Made by a program: the position numbers and the translations under genes. Of a DNA stretch of 64,000 nucleotides, positions 1-7,925 are shown one piece after another; positions within the stretch are counted from its first letter, which is position 1, and each line of letters opens with the position of its first letter. The notes below the pieces were generated by a model. That model searched no databases, was not told where the DNA came from, and saw only the letters and a list, made by a program, of their open reading frames with translations. Origin of the DNA: Pseudonocardia halophobica (lineage in GTDB: Bacteria > Actinomycetota > Actinomycetes > Mycobacteriales > Pseudonocardiaceae); assembly GCF_027922425.1 (NCBI RefSeq), contig NZ_BSFQ01000023.1, positions 50,804 to 114,803 of the forward strand, given 5' to 3'.

Positions 1-507
1 GTCGTCGAAGGCTTCGAACAGGCCCTTGTCGGCGCGACCGAGGTCGGCAGCGGGATCCTCGCCTGGGAGCACTCGTGGGCGTTCCGCGACCTCGCGCTCG
101 CCCGCCCCGCGGACTTCAGCGACCGGGTCAAGCGATTCTTCTTCGACACCGCCGCCCGGCTCGGTCCCGAGGGCTACGAGGCCGCCCTCCGCCGTCGCGC
201 CGCGCTGACGGCCGCCTACGCGCTCCTGGCGACCCGAACCGACGCCGTCCTGCTCCCGACGTCGAGCGGGCCGGCCCCGATCTGGTCCGGAGACGTGCCC
301 GGCGAACCGCCGGTCCGCTGGCCCACCGGGGACCCGGGGTTCAACTTCCCGAGCTCGTTGCTGGGCGCGCCCGCGGTGAACGTCCCGCTGATGGGCGTCG
401 GCGGTCTCCCGTTCGGACTGCAGGTCATGGGACAGCCCGGGACGGACGCCCGCACCGTCGCGATCGCGCGCTGGATGGGGACGGACCTCGAACCGGTCCG
501 CGTCTGA
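1..507 (+). CDS. Amidase family protein, C-terminal part (5' end outside window)
   Basis: Frame 1 is open from the first base to a TGA at 505-507, giving about 168 residues of C-terminal sequence. The segment GAPAVNVPLMGVGGLPFGLQ followed by VMGQPGTD matches the C-terminal block of the amidase-signature family (GatA-like hydrolases), where it packs against the catalytic core. The Ser-Ser-Lys triad lies upstream of the window, so catalytic competence cannot be judged. The family hydrolyses carboxamides to acid plus amine or ammonia in the cytosol. The gene lies 205 bp upstream of an esterase-CoA ligase operon on the same strand, so it may supply acids to that ligase, which is an inference from position only. 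Confidence 0.85.
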   Translation, partial: VVEGFEQALVGATEVGSGILAWEHSWAFRDLALARPADFSDRVKRFFFDTAARLGPEGYEAALRRRAALTAAYALLATRTDAVLLPTSSGPAPIWSGDVPGEPPVRWPTGDPGFNFPSSLLGAPAVNVPLMGVGGLPFGLQVMGQPGTDARTVAIARWMGTDLEPVRV

Positions 508-677
508 CAGACGAGATCCTGCCGGTCCTGGCGCCGACGCGAGCGGGAAGTCCACAGCGTGTCGCCGGTCTGGGCGGTCGGACTGACACGACGAAGTGGG
601 TGGTCGCGGGGCCTCCTCCGTCCTGGGCTCCCGACGGTCCTCGTACCGGCCTCCGGGTCTCGAATCGAGCGATGCCC

Positions 678-713
678 TTGAGCAAGACACGACGTCGTGT
701 ATTGTTTCGTGCA
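678..713 (+). promoter_or_regulatory. Promoter with palindromic operator in the spacer (leaderless transcript)
   Basis: TTGAGC (678-683) and TATTGT (700-705) are spaced by 16 nt and sit 7 nt before the ATG at 713. That geometry suggests a leaderless mRNA. The spacer is filled by a perfect 14-bp palindrome, ACACGACGTCGTGT (687-700). One mismatched pair later the symmetry continues with CAA and TTG, so the dyad spans 683-704. This is the expected layout for repression by a TetR dimer, and the TetR gene at 5025 is the obvious candidate. Promoter elements are read by eye. Confidence 0.6.
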
Positions 714-1585
714 TGCCGCTCGATCAAGCCGCAGCAGCCTTCATCGAGAACGCCACGAGCAAGCCCACCAAGCCCCTGTCTGAGACGTCGGTCGCCGAGA
801 TGCGCGAGGGCGTTGAGGCCTTGATCCCGCTCGGGTTCGAGCGGGAGGAGGTGCATTCCGTCGAGGACGGGATCGTCGCCGGCGTCCCGGTGCGGACGTA
901 CGCGCCGTTCGTCGAACCCCTGGCCACCGTGGTCTACGTGCACGGCGGCTCGTTCACCCGGTGCGGGCTGCACACCCACGACACCCTGTGCCGGCGCTTC
1001 GCCAACCGGTCCGGCTGCACGGTCGTGGCCGTCGACTTCACCCTCGCCCCCGAGGCGACCTACCCGCGCCAGCTCGACGAGATCGCCGCCGTGCTCGACG
1101 CACTGTCCGGCTCCGGGAAGGTGGTCCTCGCGGGAGAGTCCAGCGGGGGGTGCCTCGTGGCCGCGACGGCACTGCGTGATCGCAGCCTGAGCGCCGTCGT
1201 CCTGATGCTCCCCGTCCTGGATCGGGACTCGGGTACCGAGTCGCGGCACCTTCTGGACAAGGACTACATGCTCACAGGCGAACAGATGGACTGGATGTTC
1301 GCCCAGTACGCCCCCGACGCGAAGGAGGACGACCCGCTCGTCTTCCCCTTCCGCGCCAACGACCTGAGCGGGTTCCCGCCCACGGTCGTCGTCACCGCCG
1401 AGTTCGACCCGCTGCGCGACGAGGGGCACGCCTTCGCCGAGCGGATCCGCACCGCCGGCGGCACGGCCGAGGACGTGTGCATTCCCGGGATCATCCACCA
1501 CGCACCCCTGGTGCCCAAGAAGATCCCGGCGGGATCCCGCGTGATCGACGACGCCTGCGACCTGCTTCGCAGCCTCGTCTCCTGA
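713..1585 (+). CDS. Alpha/beta hydrolase, HSL-type esterase
   Basis: This 290-aa cytosolic serine hydrolase belongs to the hormone-sensitive-lipase branch. The oxyanion motif is HGGSF (residues 77-81, a variant of HGGG). The nucleophile is Ser143 in GESSGG, the acid is probably Asp232 in EFDPLRDEG, and the base is His262 or His263. The family cleaves short acyl esters, sometimes lactones or amides. The ATG at 713 was chosen because the family similarity begins there and a TAnnnT box lies 7 nt upstream; longer in-frame starts would run into the promoter and palindrome. It is the first gene of a run ending at 4962, so it may release a carboxylic acid that the next gene activates. Substrate unknown. 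Confidence 0.85.
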   Translation: MPLDQAAAAFIENATSKPTKPLSETSVAEMREGVEALIPLGFEREEVHSVEDGIVAGVPVRTYAPFVEPLATVVYVHGGSFTRCGLHTHDTLCRRFANRSGCTVVAVDFTLAPEATYPRQLDEIAAVLDALSGSGKVVLAGESSGGCLVAATALRDRSLSAVVLMLPVLDRDSGTESRHLLDKDYMLTGEQMDWMFAQYAPDAKEDDPLVFPFRANDLSGFPPTVVVTAEFDPLRDEGHAFAERIRTAGGTAEDVCIPGIIHHAPLVPKKIPAGSRVIDDACDLLRSLVS

Positions 1586-1627
1586 CCCCTGCGCGCCACC
1601 CCACCACGATGACACCGAGGTCGTCCC

Positions 1628-3163
1628 ATGCTGCTCGTCGACTACATCGACCGCGGCGCCCGCGCGGCGCCCACCGATCCGTGCCTCGTCGATCCTGACG
1701 GCACCACGGTCCTCACCCACAAGGAGTTCCGCGATCTGACCCACCGGATCGCGGGCGCACTGCGCCGGGACGGCGTCCGGCCGGGGGACCGGATCGGTGT
1801 CCTCAGCCGGAACCACCCGCTCGCGCTCGCGTGCATCGTGGGGATCCTCCGTGCGGGGGCGATCTGGACCGCCATCAACGTCGTCTCCGGTTCGGCGGAC
1901 CAGGCCGACTTCCTGACGACGGTCGGGTGCCGGCGGATCCTCCATCACCCCGATCTGGCCGACCGGGCCGCCGAGCTGGAGAAACTGGTCGACGGCCTCG
2001 AACCCTCCCAGCCTTTCGACGCCGACGACTGGCTGGTGCCGACGGGTCCCCGTGTACCGGACCGGCCGTTCGAGCCCGGTGGCGTCGCGATGCTCCTCCC
2101 GACCGGTGGGACCACGGGGCGGTCGAAGGCGGTCCCGATCACCCACCGCCAGATCCACCTGATGTGCCTGGGGTTCCAGATCCACCTGCGTGAGCCGGAG
2201 CCGCCCCGCTACCTGTGCGCGACCCCGATGACGCACGCTGCCGGCCTGGTCTGCTTCCCGACCCTCGCGCAGGGCGGACGGGTGGTCGTGCACGACGGGG
2301 TGGTTCCCGAGCAGGTGCTCGGGTCGATCGAGCGCAACCGGATCTCCGCGATCTTCCTCCCGCCGACCGCCCTCTACAAGCTACTGGCCGACCCGAAGGT
2401 TCGCCGGTACGACTACTCCTCGCTCCGCCAGTTCCTCATCGCCGGCGCCCCGCTGGCCCCGGACCGGCTCGCCGAGGCGGTCGAGGTGTTCGGCCCGGTG
2501 ATGACACAGACCTTCGGCCAGGCCGAAGCACCGCTGATCTGCACCGTCCACGAGACCACGGAGATCGCGCAGGCGGCAGCGGACCCGGTCCTCGGTCGTC
2601 GGCTGGCGTCCTGCGGCCGACCCTCGGCGCTCGCCCGGATCGAGATCATGGACGACGACGGGAACCTGCTCGGGCCCGGCGAGAGCGGCGAGATCGTCGT
2701 GCGGTCCGACCTGGTCTTCGACGGCTACTGGCAGGACCCCGACGCGACCGCCCAGACCCGCAGACCCGGCGGTTGGTACGGGACGGGCGACGTCGGCCTG
2801 CGCGACGAGGACGGCTTCGTCTACATCGTCGACCGCAAGAAGGACATGATCATCACGGGTGGCTTCAACGTCTTCCCGTCCGAGGTCGAGTCCTTCCTGC
2901 ACACCTTCCCGGGCATCGACGACTGCGCGGTCATCGGGCTCCCCGACCCGAAGTGGGGTGAGGCCGTGACCGCGGTGATCGAGACCCGGCCTGGGCACAC
3001 GATCGACCCGGACGAGCTGATCGCAGCCTGCAAGGCCCACCTCGGCTCGGTCAAGGCACCCAAGCGCGTCATCACCCGCGCACTCCCGCGTTCGGGGATC
3101 GGCAAGGTCCTCAAACGGGCCTTGCGCGACGAGTACTGGACCACCGCCGACCGACGGATCTGA
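1628..3163 (+). CDS. AMP-forming acid-CoA ligase (AMP-binding superfamily)
   Basis: This 511-aa ANL-superfamily enzyme converts a carboxylate, ATP and CoA to an acyl-CoA. The ATP-binding loop LLPTGGTTGRSKAVP is followed by THAAGLVCFPTL in the substrate domain and DGYWQDPD before the GWYGTGDVG motif. The hinge DRKKDMIITGGFNVFPSEVE comes next, and the catalytic Lys is probably in PRSGIGKVLKRAL near the C-terminus. Length is typical of medium-chain or aryl acid ligases. It starts 42 bp after the esterase and ends 28 bp before an amidohydrolase, which supports one transcript. It is clearly related to the ligase at 22433, which also has a nearby TetR gene. Substrate not predictable. Confidence 0.9.
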   Translation: MLLVDYIDRGARAAPTDPCLVDPDGTTVLTHKEFRDLTHRIAGALRRDGVRPGDRIGVLSRNHPLALACIVGILRAGAIWTAINVVSGSADQADFLTTVGCRRILHHPDLADRAAELEKLVDGLEPSQPFDADDWLVPTGPRVPDRPFEPGGVAMLLPTGGTTGRSKAVPITHRQIHLMCLGFQIHLREPEPPRYLCATPMTHAAGLVCFPTLAQGGRVVVHDGVVPEQVLGSIERNRISAIFLPPTALYKLLADPKVRRYDYSSLRQFLIAGAPLAPDRLAEAVEVFGPVMTQTFGQAEAPLICTVHETTEIAQAAADPVLGRRLASCGRPSALARIEIMDDDGNLLGPGESGEIVVRSDLVFDGYWQDPDATAQTRRPGGWYGTGDVGLRDEDGFVYIVDRKKDMIITGGFNVFPSEVESFLHTFPGIDDCAVIGLPDPKWGEAVTAVIETRPGHTIDPDELIAACKAHLGSVKAPKRVITRALPRSGIGKVLKRALRDEYWTTADRRI

Positions 3164-3191
3164 CCCGCACCATCCACCACAGGAGTCAACG

Positions 3192-4283
3192 ATGATCGAC
3201 GACTACTTCGTGATCAACGCCGTGTCCCACGCCTACAACCTCGAACCGGCGAACATCCGCAACAAACCCGGTCAGCTGTTGTGCGACATGCTCTGGGGGC
3301 TCCACAACACCTGGTCCCCGCCCCACGCCCGGATGACGCTCGAGGAGTTCACCTCGGACTGGACCGTCGACGCCCTCGCCCAGGCGCTGTTCGTGGAGGC
3401 GGACGTCGACGTCGCCGCCACGCACACCCTCCGCCTCGACTCCTACTTCGGCGACGGCCTGGCGGCGCGGGAGAAGACCGTCGAGGCGGCCACCAAGTAC
3501 GGGTTCCGCTTCCTCGCCTACGTCGGTGTGGACCCGACCGCCGGGCTCGAGACCTGCCTGCGCGAACTCGACGAGCAGATGGCCGAGCTGCCACAGGCGG
3601 TCGGGCTGAAGATGTACCCGGCCCAGGTCGAGCCGGACCGATCCTGGCGGCTCGACGACCCGGACCTCGCGTTCCCGATCATCGAGCGAGCGATCGAGCA
3701 CGGCCTGAAGACCGTCGCGATCCACAAGGCCGCCCCGCTCGGGCCGGTGCCGATGAACCCTTACAAGATCGACGACGTCGACGGGGCCGCCGGCCGCTTC
3801 CCGGAGGTGAGCTTCGAGATCATCCACGCCGGGCTGGCCTTCACCCGCGAGACCTCCCTGGCCCTGGGACGTTACCCCAACGTCTACGCCAACCTCGAGG
3901 TCACCAGCCTGCTGCTGCTCAAGGCGCCGAAGATGTTCGAGGAGATCATGGCCGACTTCCTCCTCTGGGGCGGACCAGACAAGATCATTTTCTCGGACGG
4001 GGCGATGTTCGCGCACACCCAGCCCTTCCTGGAGGCCTTCACCGAGTTCCAGTTCTCGGAGCAGACACTGAACGGCGTGGGGATCGAGCCGTTGACCCGC
4101 GAGGACAAGGCCAAGATCCTCGGCCTGAACTACGCCCGCGTCCTCGACCTGGACGTCGAGGCGATGAAGGCGAAGATCGCCGACGACCAGTTCTCCCTGG
4201 CCCGTCGCACCGATCCGCGCCCGGAGCCCTACGCCGCCTGGAAGGCGGAGTTCGCGTCGGACCCGGCGGGGTACCGGCGATGA
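3192..4283 (+). CDS. Amidohydrolase family 2 (ACMSD-like) protein with altered metal motif
   Basis: This 363-aa TIM-barrel protein resembles ACMSD/gamma-resorcylate-type amidohydrolases, which use a metal for decarboxylation or hydrolysis. Later ligand motifs are visible: His in AIHKAAPLGPVP, His in FEIIHAGLAF and Asp in IIFSDGAM. The first strand, normally D-A-H-x-H, reads NAVSH (residues 9-13), so the first His is replaced by Val and the preceding Asp by Asn. The protein may therefore bind metal differently or be catalytically altered. AGGAG lies just upstream of the ATG. Its stop overlaps the next start (ATGA at 4280), so it is translationally coupled to a DUF59 protein. Confidence 0.85.
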   Translation: MIDDYFVINAVSHAYNLEPANIRNKPGQLLCDMLWGLHNTWSPPHARMTLEEFTSDWTVDALAQALFVEADVDVAATHTLRLDSYFGDGLAAREKTVEAATKYGFRFLAYVGVDPTAGLETCLRELDEQMAELPQAVGLKMYPAQVEPDRSWRLDDPDLAFPIIERAIEHGLKTVAIHKAAPLGPVPMNPYKIDDVDGAAGRFPEVSFEIIHAGLAFTRETSLALGRYPNVYANLEVTSLLLLKAPKMFEEIMADFLLWGGPDKIIFSDGAMFAHTQPFLEAFTEFQFSEQTLNGVGIEPLTREDKAKILGLNYARVLDLDVEAMKAKIADDQFSLARRTDPRPEPYAAWKAEFASDPAGYRR

Positions 4284-4654
4284 GCGCGACGCCGGCGGCG
4301 ATCGAGGCCGCTCTCGGGAAGGTCGACGATCCCTGCAGCATCGCGGCGCGGGCGCCGATGAGCGTGCGGGACATGGGACTGGTCCGGGACTGGCATGTCG
4401 AGGGCGACGGAACGGTCGTCGTCACGGTCAGCCCCACGGCACCGTCGTGCATCCTCATGAGCTCCATCGCGGACGGGATCGAGGCGCGCGTGGCCGAGGT
4501 CGACGGCGTCGAGAACGTCCGGGTGGAGATCGACACTGTCACGATGTGGACGCCGGAACTAATGACCGACGCCGGCAGGCGCACGTTGGACGACCGGCGC
4601 GCGGCCTCCCTGCTCGAGGTGCCGGTGCGCCCGCGGGAGTGGGAACGCCGGTGA
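4280..4654 (+). CDS. MIP18/DUF59 family Fe-S assembly-type protein
   Basis: This 124-residue protein has the MIP18/DUF59 fold typical of SufT- and PaaD-like Fe-S maturation factors. The family hallmark is the Cys in SPTAPSCILMSSI followed by an amphipathic helix, then ENVRVEIDTVTMWTPELM. Such proteins help load Fe-S clusters into specific oxygenases or dehydratases. The ATG at 4280 overlaps the upstream stop and its own stop overlaps the GTG of the next gene. In this tight coupling it may serve a metalloenzyme of this pathway, perhaps the neighbouring amidohydrolase. No Fe-S oxygenase is visible in the operon, so its client is unknown. Confidence 0.8.
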   Translation: MSATPAAIEAALGKVDDPCSIAARAPMSVRDMGLVRDWHVEGDGTVVVTVSPTAPSCILMSSIADGIEARVAEVDGVENVRVEIDTVTMWTPELMTDAGRRTLDDRRAASLLEVPVRPREWERR

Positions 4655-4962
4655 TCCGCAACGTGGTCCTCGGCCGGATCCGCGAGGGAGTGGGTGCAGC
4701 CGAGCTCGAGGCGGGCCTGCAGGAGCTGCGTGACCTGCGGGTGCAGGGCGTCGAGTTCGAGCTCCGGGCCGGCCGCGATCTCGGGCTGCGCGAGGGCAAC
4801 GCGGACTTCGTGATCACCGTCGATCTCGCCGACGAGGAGGCCTACCGGCAGTACGACGAGGACGCCGAGCACAACCGGATTCGGCAGGATGTCTTCGGTC
4901 GGCTCTGCGCCTCACTGGAGCGGGTCCAGTTCGTGCTGCCGGACGGAGCCACCACCCTGTGA
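4651..4962 (+). CDS. Dabb family (stress-responsive A/B barrel) protein
   Basis: This 103-aa protein is a small alpha/beta-barrel of the Dabb type. It opens with IRNVVLGRIREGVGAAELEAGLQEL and carries the family-like segment NADFVITVDLADEEAYRQY followed by DEDAEHNRIR. Dabb proteins form ferredoxin-like dimers; some act as cyclases or small decarboxylases and many are uncharacterised. The GTG start at 4651 overlaps the upstream stop (GTGA), giving complete coupling to the DUF59 gene. A strong stem-loop directly follows the stop codon, marking this as the last gene of the operon. Confidence 0.8.
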   Translation: MIRNVVLGRIREGVGAAELEAGLQELRDLRVQGVEFELRAGRDLGLREGNADFVITVDLADEEAYRQYDEDAEHNRIRQDVFGRLCASLERVQFVLPDGATTL

Positions 4963-4963
4963 C

Positions 4964-5000
4964 CTGTGCCGGACCCGCGCGCACCGCGGGTCCGGCACAG
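4964..5000 (+). terminator. 16-bp stem-loop terminator after the Dabb gene
   Basis: CTGTGCCGGACCCGCG (4964-4979) pairs perfectly with CGCGGGTCCGGCACAG (4985-5000) around a 5-nt loop, CGCAC. There is no U-tract, as is usual in actinomycetes. It starts 1 nt after the stop codon of the Dabb gene and ends 24 nt before the TetR ATG, so it separates operon and regulator. Confidence 0.8.
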
Positions 5001-5024
5001 CTGGCGGCGGTAGAGTCCACCGCG

Positions 5025-5699
5025 ATGACAGGTCCGAAGGCCGCGCCGAGGAGCAATGGGCAGCGCGAGCGGAAGCCCACGACCCGCGCCACTCGGCGTC
5101 GGGACGCCCTGATCCTGGACGCGCTCGAGCGGCTGCTGGTCGAGACGCCGCTGCGGGACCTCGGTGTGGAGCAGATCGCCGAGGAAGCCGGGATCACCCG
5201 CACGCGCTTCTACTTCTACTTCAAGTCCAAGCACGAGGCCTACGCCGCGCTGCTCGCGCGGGTGCGGGACCGGCTCCTGGTCTTCTACGACACCGAGGAC
5301 TCCTGGTTCCAGCGGCCGGAGTCCGCCCGCCCGCGCGAGTCGATGACGGCCACCATCCGGGCTGTCGTCGACTTCTGGCTCGAGCACGGCGCCGTCATGC
5401 GCGAGGGCGCGGACCTCTGGAACTCCGTCGACGAGGCCCGCAGCCTGTGGCACGACCTCATCCACCAGCCCGTCGAACGGATGACCCGAGCGATCGAGCG
5501 CGAGCGGCGACGCGGTATCGCCCCCGACGGGCCCGCCGCCGACCAGCTCGCCCGCAACCTGATCTGGCACGGCGAGCGCATGCTCTTCCTCACCCTGATC
5601 GACGCGCCGGACGCACTGGCCGTCGACGACCTCGTCGAGTCGGCGACGACGGTGTGGATGCGCGCCATCTACCTGGCGGACGACCCCCCACCGAGCTGA
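5025..5699 (+). CDS. TetR/AcrR family transcriptional regulator
   Basis: This 224-aa regulator has an N-terminal TetR HTH: TRRRDALILDALERLLVETP, then LGVEQIAEEAGITRTRFYFYF with KSKHEAYAALL. The C-terminal domain is all-helical and would bind a ligand. The ATG at 5025 was preferred over GTG 4959 because the terminator stem lies between them and a TAGAGT box (5011-5016) sits 8 nt upstream, suggesting a nearly leaderless message. Position makes it the likely repressor of the esterase-ligase-amidohydrolase operon, and the palindrome at 683-704 is its most plausible site. This is an inference. Confidence 0.88.
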   Translation: MTGPKAAPRSNGQRERKPTTRATRRRDALILDALERLLVETPLRDLGVEQIAEEAGITRTRFYFYFKSKHEAYAALLARVRDRLLVFYDTEDSWFQRPESARPRESMTATIRAVVDFWLEHGAVMREGADLWNSVDEARSLWHDLIHQPVERMTRAIERERRRGIAPDGPAADQLARNLIWHGERMLFLTLIDAPDALAVDDLVESATTVWMRAIYLADDPPPS

Positions 5700-5926
5700 C
5701 CCGTCGTGGCCTCCCTCATGGCCTCCAACTGGCTCCGACGATGCCTGTCGTGCCCTACAGCGAGCTTCTGAGCTGCACTCCGTGCGGGTCGGCTGGACGA
5801 GTGCGCCTGTTCCAGCGCAGACGCGGGCCTGACCCACGGCCGCGACTCGCTGCGAATGCCGAGCAGGCGATGATTTTCGGGCCCCGTCGACGTCTTCCCC
5901 TCGACGAGTCGACGAAAGGGGCACCG

Positions 5927-7150
5927 GTGAGCGGTATCAGGGTGTTGGTGGCGGGGGCGAGCATCGCGGGGCCCGCGCTCGCCCACTGGTTGAGCCGGCG
6001 GGGTGTCGAGGTGACCGTGGTGGAGCGGGCCCCTGGGCTGCGGCCCGGTGGGCAGGCGGTGGACGCGCGGGGGGTGGCCAAGGAGGTCATCCGGCGGATG
6101 GGGCTGGACGCGGCGGTGCGCGCGGCCTGCACCGACACCGCCGGCGCGTACACGGTGGACGTGGACGGGAACGTGCTGGAGACCTACCGCGCGGACGACG
6201 ACGGCGGCGACGGGTACATCTCGGAGATCGAGATCCTGCGCGGGGACCTGTCCCAGGTGCTCCACGACGACACCCGCGACAGCGTCGAATACGTCTTCGG
6301 TGACCGGATCGCCGAGCTCACCCAGGACGCGGACGGCGTCGACGTGGTCTTCGCGGGCGGCGACCGGCGGCGCTTCGACCTGGTGATCGGGGCGGACGGG
6401 TTGCACTCGGCGTTGCGCGGAATGGTGTTCGGACCCCGCGAGCAGTTCGTCCGCCACCTCGGGCTGGTGCTGGCCTTCTACAGCGTGCCCAACGAGTTCG
6501 GGCTGGACCGCTGGCTGATCGACTACCAGGAGGCCGGGCGGTCCGCCGGGCTGCGGCCCGTCCAGGACGCCACCCGGGCGATCGCCATGCTCTCCTTCCC
6601 CTCTCCCGACTTCGACGTGGACTACCGGGACGTCGCGGCCCAGAAGCGGCTGTTGCGCGACCGGATGGCCGACTTCGGGTGGGAGACCCCGCGCATCCTG
6701 GCGCACCTGGACGACACCCCGGACTTCTACCTCGACCAGGTCGCGCAGGTGGTGATGGACCGCTGGTCGAGCGGACGGGTGGGGTTGCTCGGGGACGCGG
6801 CGTTCTGCTCGTCGCCGATGTCCGGGCAAGGCACCGGGCTGGCCCTGGTCGGCGCGTACGTGCTGGCCGGGGAGCTGGCCGCCGCCGGCTGGGACCCGGT
6901 GGCCGGGTTCGCCGGCTACGAGGAGCGGATGCGCCCGTTCGTCGAGGCGAACCAGGAGATCGGCCGGATGCACGTGCAGAGCCTCGAGGCCCCCGCACCG
7001 GATGTGGAGCCGGCCCCGGAGCCCGACATGGAGGCGCTCATGGCGCTCGTCGAGCGCGCGATCGACGGGATCGAGCTGCCCGACTACGCAGGGGTGCCGG
7101 ACTCCGGGGCGCCGACCGGACCGCCGACCACCTCGTCGGCTCGGCCATGA
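5927..7150 (+). CDS. FAD-dependent monooxygenase (class A, PHBH fold)
   Basis: This 407-aa protein has the hallmarks of a single-component aromatic or polycyclic hydroxylase. The N-terminal dinucleotide fold is VLVAGASIAGPALAHWLSRR, the DG motif is DLVIGADGLHSALR near residue 160, and the FAD ribityl motif is GLLGDAAFCSSPMSGQGTG near residue 290. Relatives include TetX-like and 2-polyprenyl-6-methoxyphenol-hydroxylase-type enzymes, which use NAD(P)H and O2. The GTG at 5927 follows a purine-rich GAAAGGGG and begins directly at the Rossmann strand. It stands alone 227 bp after the TetR gene. The last 45 residues are rich in Pro and Glu and probably flexible. Substrate unknown. Confidence 0.85.
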   Translation: MSGIRVLVAGASIAGPALAHWLSRRGVEVTVVERAPGLRPGGQAVDARGVAKEVIRRMGLDAAVRAACTDTAGAYTVDVDGNVLETYRADDDGGDGYISEIEILRGDLSQVLHDDTRDSVEYVFGDRIAELTQDADGVDVVFAGGDRRRFDLVIGADGLHSALRGMVFGPREQFVRHLGLVLAFYSVPNEFGLDRWLIDYQEAGRSAGLRPVQDATRAIAMLSFPSPDFDVDYRDVAAQKRLLRDRMADFGWETPRILAHLDDTPDFYLDQVAQVVMDRWSSGRVGLLGDAAFCSSPMSGQGTGLALVGAYVLAGELAAAGWDPVAGFAGYEERMRPFVEANQEIGRMHVQSLEAPAPDVEPAPEPDMEALMALVERAIDGIELPDYAGVPDSGAPTGPPTTSSARP

Positions 7151-7586
7151 GCGGGTCCCCGCTACGGCATGTCGACCTCCGGCCAAGCGCTCTTCAGGCG
7201 AGGTCGTCGGGCATCTGATCCGCACTTGCTCGAGCACAGGCCTCGTGACGGCGGTCCGCCAGGATCGGGGTCCAGCGGGCAGCGGTGCGGTGGCCGCGGG
7301 GGCCCCGGGCGGCTGCGCCGGACGCCGGAGGTGTCGAGCTTCCCGCATGGACCAAAGTCTTGGGCCGGTGCGGTACAGCTGGGCTGATCTACCTGCTGAT
7401 CTGCGCAGTGAGCATCATCGGCCGCGGCTCTGCCGGGCTGGCAGGCGAGCGGTGATGAAGGAATTGCCTCGTGAGCCGGACGGGTCTTCGGCCCGGGCCG
7501 CGAGCCAGAGCGGTTGCAGATGCAAATGCCGGGTACACAGCTTTCGACGAACCGCCGTGTTCGCGCGTCGCCGTCGGAAGGGCAGT
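7151..7586. other. Intergenic stretch without a convincing gene
   Basis: The 436 bp between the monooxygenase and the 93-aa protein are less GC-biased at third positions than the neighbours, and no frame shows family features. GCTGATCT occurs twice in direct orientation (7383-7390 and 7395-7402), 12 bp apart, which could be a regulator site. The last part carries the ribosome-binding site of the next gene (GGAAGGG). Confidence 0.4.
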
Positions 7587-7868
7587 ATGAACGCGCACGG
7601 AAGCCCCCGCGACAAGCTCGACGACCAGTCTGCACTGGCCGCTCCACGCGACGCCGTGCTCGCGTTCCTCTCCGACGACCACAACGCGGACCAGGGCCTC
7701 GCAGCCGCAAGGGCGGTCTTCGAGGCGGTCGTCGCCGAGTCCGGAGCCGATGGGGTGACGGATGCCGCCGTCGAGCTGGCATCGCGGCTCGCCTCCGCGC
7801 TGGAGCGGATCGCCACCGAACAAGGACTTCTGGCGAGCGAGCTGGCAGAGGTCTGGTTCCTCGACTGA
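7587..7868 (+). CDS. Small hypothetical protein (93 aa)
   Basis: The 93-residue product is acidic and predicted helical, with no membrane segment or known domain: AVLAFLSDDHNADQGLAAAR, then FEAVVAESGADGVTDAAVEL and SRLASALERIATEQGLL. The ATG at 7587 is preceded by GGAAGGG at proper distance, and codon use is ordinary, which argues for a real gene. It lies between an FAD monooxygenase and a convergent amidohydrolase. A 9-bp stem-loop follows. I cannot assign a function. Confidence 0.6.
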   Translation: MNAHGSPRDKLDDQSALAAPRDAVLAFLSDDHNADQGLAAARAVFEAVVAESGADGVTDAAVELASRLASALERIATEQGLLASELAEVWFLD

Positions 7869-7880
7869 GGCGGAGGGCGC

Positions 7881-7915
7881 CGGCGCTCCGGCCCGATCCG
7901 GGAAGGGGAGCGCCG
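7881..7915. terminator. Shared stem-loop between convergent genes
   Basis: CGGCGCTCC (7881-7889) pairs with GGAGCGCCG (7907-7915) around a 17-nt loop, between the stop codons of the 93-aa gene (+) and the amidohydrolase (-). It could terminate both transcripts. Confidence 0.5.
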
Positions 7916-7925
7916 CGGCAGCGTG

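Noticed and set aside
4889..5926. Upstream extension of the FAD monooxygenase frame through the TetR gene
   Set aside because: The extended part is Arg- and Pro-rich, overlaps the TetR gene in another frame and precedes the clear Rossmann start, so the GTG at 5927 was used.
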